From: Marinilabiliaceae bacterium ANBcel2
GTDB lineage: Bacteria > Bacteroidota > Bacteroidia > Bacteroidales > Marinilabiliaceae
Reading direction: 5' to 3'
Assembly: GCA_029688995.1 (NCBI GenBank)
Contig: JARULA010000005.1
Span: forward strand, 124,001 to 188,000
Length of the DNA: 64,000 nt
This document shows, in pieces, positions 61,866-64,000 of the stretch (its first letter is position 1; every line of letters begins with the position of its first letter). The translations under genes and the position numbers were made by a program. The notes beneath the pieces are model-generated. The model did not search any database. It saw only the letters and a list, made by a program, of their open reading frames with translations, and was not told the origin of the DNA.

Positions 61866-62369
61866 ATGCAAATTACCGGTACCCACTTCAACTATTATAT
61901 AGTATGCCATCGCAAACTATGGCTATTCGCCAATGGAATAAACATGGAGCATTCTAGCGACCTTGTTTATGAAGGCAAAATGATTCACGAAACCACCTAT
62001 CCCCAACGTGCTGAGCGATACCGGGAAGTAGAAATAGAAGGAGTTAAAATAGATTTTTACGACCATTCCAACCGTGTAATTCATGAAATAAAAAAATCGC
62101 GTAAAGAACATGAATCACACATATGGCAATTAAAGCACTACATTGCTACGCTTGAAAAAACAGGTGTTAAAGGCGTTACAGGAATTCTAGAATATCCCAA
62201 AGAACGAAAAACAGAAAAAGTTATTTTAACCGAATATGACCGTAAACGCCTTCAAGAAATCAAAAGCAATATTAAACGAATAATCTATTCAGAAAAATGT
62301 CCAAATACAATTAATGAACCTAAATGCAAAAAGTGCGCCTATTTCGATTTTTGTTACAGCAATGAATAA
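61866..62369 (+). CDS. cas4: CRISPR adaptation nuclease Cas4
   Basis: The 167-residue protein has the RecB-like nuclease pieces VKIDFYD and VIHEIKKSR, QLKHYIATLE, and the iron-sulfur cluster cysteines: Cys14 in IVCHRKLWLF and the C-terminal CKKCAYFDFC. Cas4 trims and orients prespacers by PAM. It is separated from cas3 by 170 bp with no visible gene, and followed by cas1. Confidence 0.93.
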   Translation: MQITGTHFNYYIVCHRKLWLFANGINMEHSSDLVYEGKMIHETTYPQRAERYREVEIEGVKIDFYDHSNRVIHEIKKSRKEHESHIWQLKHYIATLEKTGVKGVTGILEYPKERKTEKVILTEYDRKRLQEIKSNIKRIIYSEKCPNTINEPKCKKCAYFDFCYSNE

Positions 62370-62434
62370 CTAATTTTCTAAAGAGCAATTAAGCTGGTAT
62401 AATTAATATGTTATCATACCAATAATCTAATTCT

Positions 62435-63439
62435 ATGAAAAAAACATACTACCTCTTCAATCCGGGTCGGCTTTCACGCAAAGACAATACTCTAAAATTT
62501 GTTGCTTTCGATGAAGAAGGAAGAGAACAAAAACCCCGTTATCTGCCCGTCGAAAATATTGATGAGCTTTATGCTTTTGGAGCATTAGATACCAACTCTG
62601 CACTGTATAATTTTTTGGGACAACAACAAGTACCAGTTCATTTTTTCGATTACTATGAGAATTACACCGGATCATTTATGCCCAAAGACAGTCTCCTGAG
62701 TGGTAAAGTTCTAATGGCACAAGCTAGAACTCACGATCACAAGTCAAACCGTATAGAGTTAGCACGCCGTATTCTCAAAGGTGGCACTCATAATATGCTT
62801 AAAAACCTTAAGTATTATAACAAACGCGGCAAAGACCTTGTGCCAATTATAGAACGTATCGAAACATATAGCCAGCAATTTGAAAACGTTAATGATATTG
62901 ATAAATTGATGGGACTGGAAGGAAATATCCGCCGAACTTATTATGAAGGTTTTGAATTAATAATAAATGACTTTAGTATGAGTGGCCGAAGTATGAGACC
63001 TCCACAAAACGAGGTAAATGCACTTATCTCATTTGGTAATATGATGTGCTACAGCCAATGTTTAAGGGCTATTCATCAAACACAACTTAATCCTGTTATT
63101 TCGTTTTTGCATACGCCAGGAGAAAGACGGTTCTCACTATCTCTCGATCTGGCCGAAATATTTAAACCTCTTTTAATAGACCGCGTAATTTTTAAGGTTT
63201 TAAACAAGAAAATCATCAGTTCTAAAGATTTTGATAGTTCTCTCAACCGTTTTGTGCTAAAAGATGCCGGGAAAAAAGCTTTCGTAAAAGCCTTTGAAGA
63301 TCGCTTGTCTGAGACAATACAGCACCGCAGCCTTAATCGCTCTGTTAGTTATAAACACCTCATCAAGCTGGAATGTTACAAACTAGTAAAACATGTTCTA
63401 AATATCGAAGAATACAAACCATTTAAAATGTGGTGGTAA
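62435..63439 (+). CDS. cas1: CRISPR integrase Cas1
   Basis: The 334-residue protein contains the Cas1 catalytic residues in GLEGNIRRTYYEGFE (Glu), ISFLHTPGERRFSLSLDLAE (His and Asp). N-terminal beta-domain RKDNTLKFVAFDEEG and ARRILKGG... HNMLKNL follow. It integrates new spacers with Cas2. Gap to cas4 is 65 bp, to cas2 59 bp. Confidence 0.96.
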   Translation: MKKTYYLFNPGRLSRKDNTLKFVAFDEEGREQKPRYLPVENIDELYAFGALDTNSALYNFLGQQQVPVHFFDYYENYTGSFMPKDSLLSGKVLMAQARTHDHKSNRIELARRILKGGTHNMLKNLKYYNKRGKDLVPIIERIETYSQQFENVNDIDKLMGLEGNIRRTYYEGFELIINDFSMSGRSMRPPQNEVNALISFGNMMCYSQCLRAIHQTQLNPVISFLHTPGERRFSLSLDLAEIFKPLLIDRVIFKVLNKKIISSKDFDSSLNRFVLKDAGKKAFVKAFEDRLSETIQHRSLNRSVSYKHLIKLECYKLVKHVLNIEEYKPFKMWW

Positions 63440-63498
63440 TTTTTTATAATGATATAGTGAGTTAAAATAAATCTAATCATCAACTTAAGAGCCAAAAA

Positions 63499-63762
63499 AT
63501 GTATATCATTCTCATGTACGATGTGAACGAAAAAAGAACAGGCAAAATGCTGAAGCTATGCCGTAAATATCTCAATTGGATACAGAACTCTGTTTTCGAA
63601 GGCAATATATCGAAAGTAAAACTTATAGAACTAAAAAACGAAGCAGCTCTGATTATGGATAATAAAACTGATAGTTTAATTATCTTTAAAGCAAGAAATG
63701 AGAAATGGCTGGTAAAAGAAATATTAGGTCACGAACGTGCTGAAACAGATAACTTTCTCTAA
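63499..63762 (+). CDS. cas2: CRISPR adaptation protein Cas2
   Basis: The 87-residue protein begins MYIILMYDVNEKRTGKML, the ferredoxin-like Cas2 start with Asp8, continues RKYLNWIQNSVFEGN and DSLIIFKARNEKWLVKEILG, and is a normal length. It bridges two Cas1 dimers. Last cas gene; the array should follow just beyond the window end. Confidence 0.95.
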   Translation: MYIILMYDVNEKRTGKMLKLCRKYLNWIQNSVFEGNISKVKLIELKNEAALIMDNKTDSLIIFKARNEKWLVKEILGHERAETDNFL

Positions 63763-64000
63763 AATTAAGTTGTCGTTCTTTTTATTTGAAAGAAAAAACA
63801 ATATTATAATCTTTATTTATCCCATGACTAATGTTCTTTGACTTATTGACTATCAACTTATAAAGACACATTGTCGAACCTCTAATACAATTATATTATT
63901 ACACATTGACAACTTTTATACTTAAAATTTTAGATCTTTACCTTTGAAATTACTTAATTTTAAGGCATAAATACTAGTCAAATAAACGGGCCTCAATCGC
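63763..64000 (+). promoter_or_regulatory. Probable CRISPR leader
   Basis: The final 238 bp are AT-rich without an ORF. TACCTTTG at 63949-63956 fits the -7 consensus, so a pre-crRNA start near 63963 is possible. A TTCTTTGACTTATTG segment at about 63832-63846 resembles promoter-like parts seen in leaders. No repeat-spacer unit is visible before the end. Confidence 0.45.

Noticed and set aside
63763-64000. First repeat of a CRISPR array at the window end
   Set aside because: No sequence of 28-37 bases recurs here; only a leader-like region can be supported.
1-64000. tRNA, rRNA, complete insertion sequences or prophage genes
   Set aside because: No cloverleaf, rRNA segment, transposase or integrase was recognised on either strand by reading; a tool search was not possible.

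Overview
The window comes from an AT-rich Bacteroidota genome, most likely a Bacteroidales/Marinilabiliales-type marine or sediment bacterium. Evidence for this is a SusC/SusD pair, a type IX secretion (T9SS) C-terminal sorting domain, Bacteroidota-style promoters (TTTG / TAnnTTTG), many lipoproteins, and close-packed operons. The species cannot be named from the sequence.

Region 1 (1-24 kb) is a peptidoglycan/muropeptide harvesting and recycling locus. A minus-strand operon encodes a SusC/SusD importer, a golvesin-type N-acetylmuramoyl-L-alanine amidase, a calcineurin-phosphatase/PQQ-propeller lipoprotein, a NamZ exo-muramidase, a serine beta-lactamase-fold hydrolase and a GH20 hexosaminidase cut by the window edge. 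A second NamZ is divergent. A second minus-strand operon encodes a GT2-like protein, a GalT/HIT-like DUF4922 protein, a SpoIID/LytB protein without signal peptide and an AmpG-like permease. The sugar kinase MurK and etherase MurQ diverge from that operon, and a GntR/FadR regulator follows. Four copies of the palindrome TGTATTACA lie at the control regions and are the likely operators of this regulator.

Region 2 (24-36 kb) holds a T9SS-secreted repeat protein with two beta-helix proteins, then a plus-strand glycan-degradation group: a CBM9-like protein, a PNGase F lipoprotein with all three catalytic acids, a GH10-like hydrolase and a large GH2 beta-galactosidase with a discoidin-like tail. 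These fit removal and breakdown of N-glycans.

Region 3 (36-45 kb) is a complete phosphate-starvation unit transcribed leftward: an OprO/P-like porin, pstS-pstC-pstA-pstB, phoU, phoB, phoR. Direct repeats with an 11-bp period resembling Pho boxes precede the porin and pstS. A decayed T9SS sorting-domain fragment and a radical SAM gene follow.

Region 4 (46-52 kb) is an arsenic island of two convergent operons sharing one bidirectional terminator. Rhodanese-arsC-acr3 handles inorganic arsenic. arsE-arsF-arsF-arsG-arsP plus a split-Soret-type dihaem cytochrome fits aromatic/organoarsenicals. Both promoters carry the same TTTCG-N8-CGAAA palindrome, although no arsR is present in the window.

Region 5 (52.7-64 kb) has a DUF5686 outer-membrane protein and then a complete type I-B-like CRISPR-Cas operon, cas6-cas5-cas8-cas7-cas3-cas4-cas1-cas2, in the order recalled for the Porphyromonas (PGING) variant. 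The array is not in the window; the last ~240 bp look like its leader.
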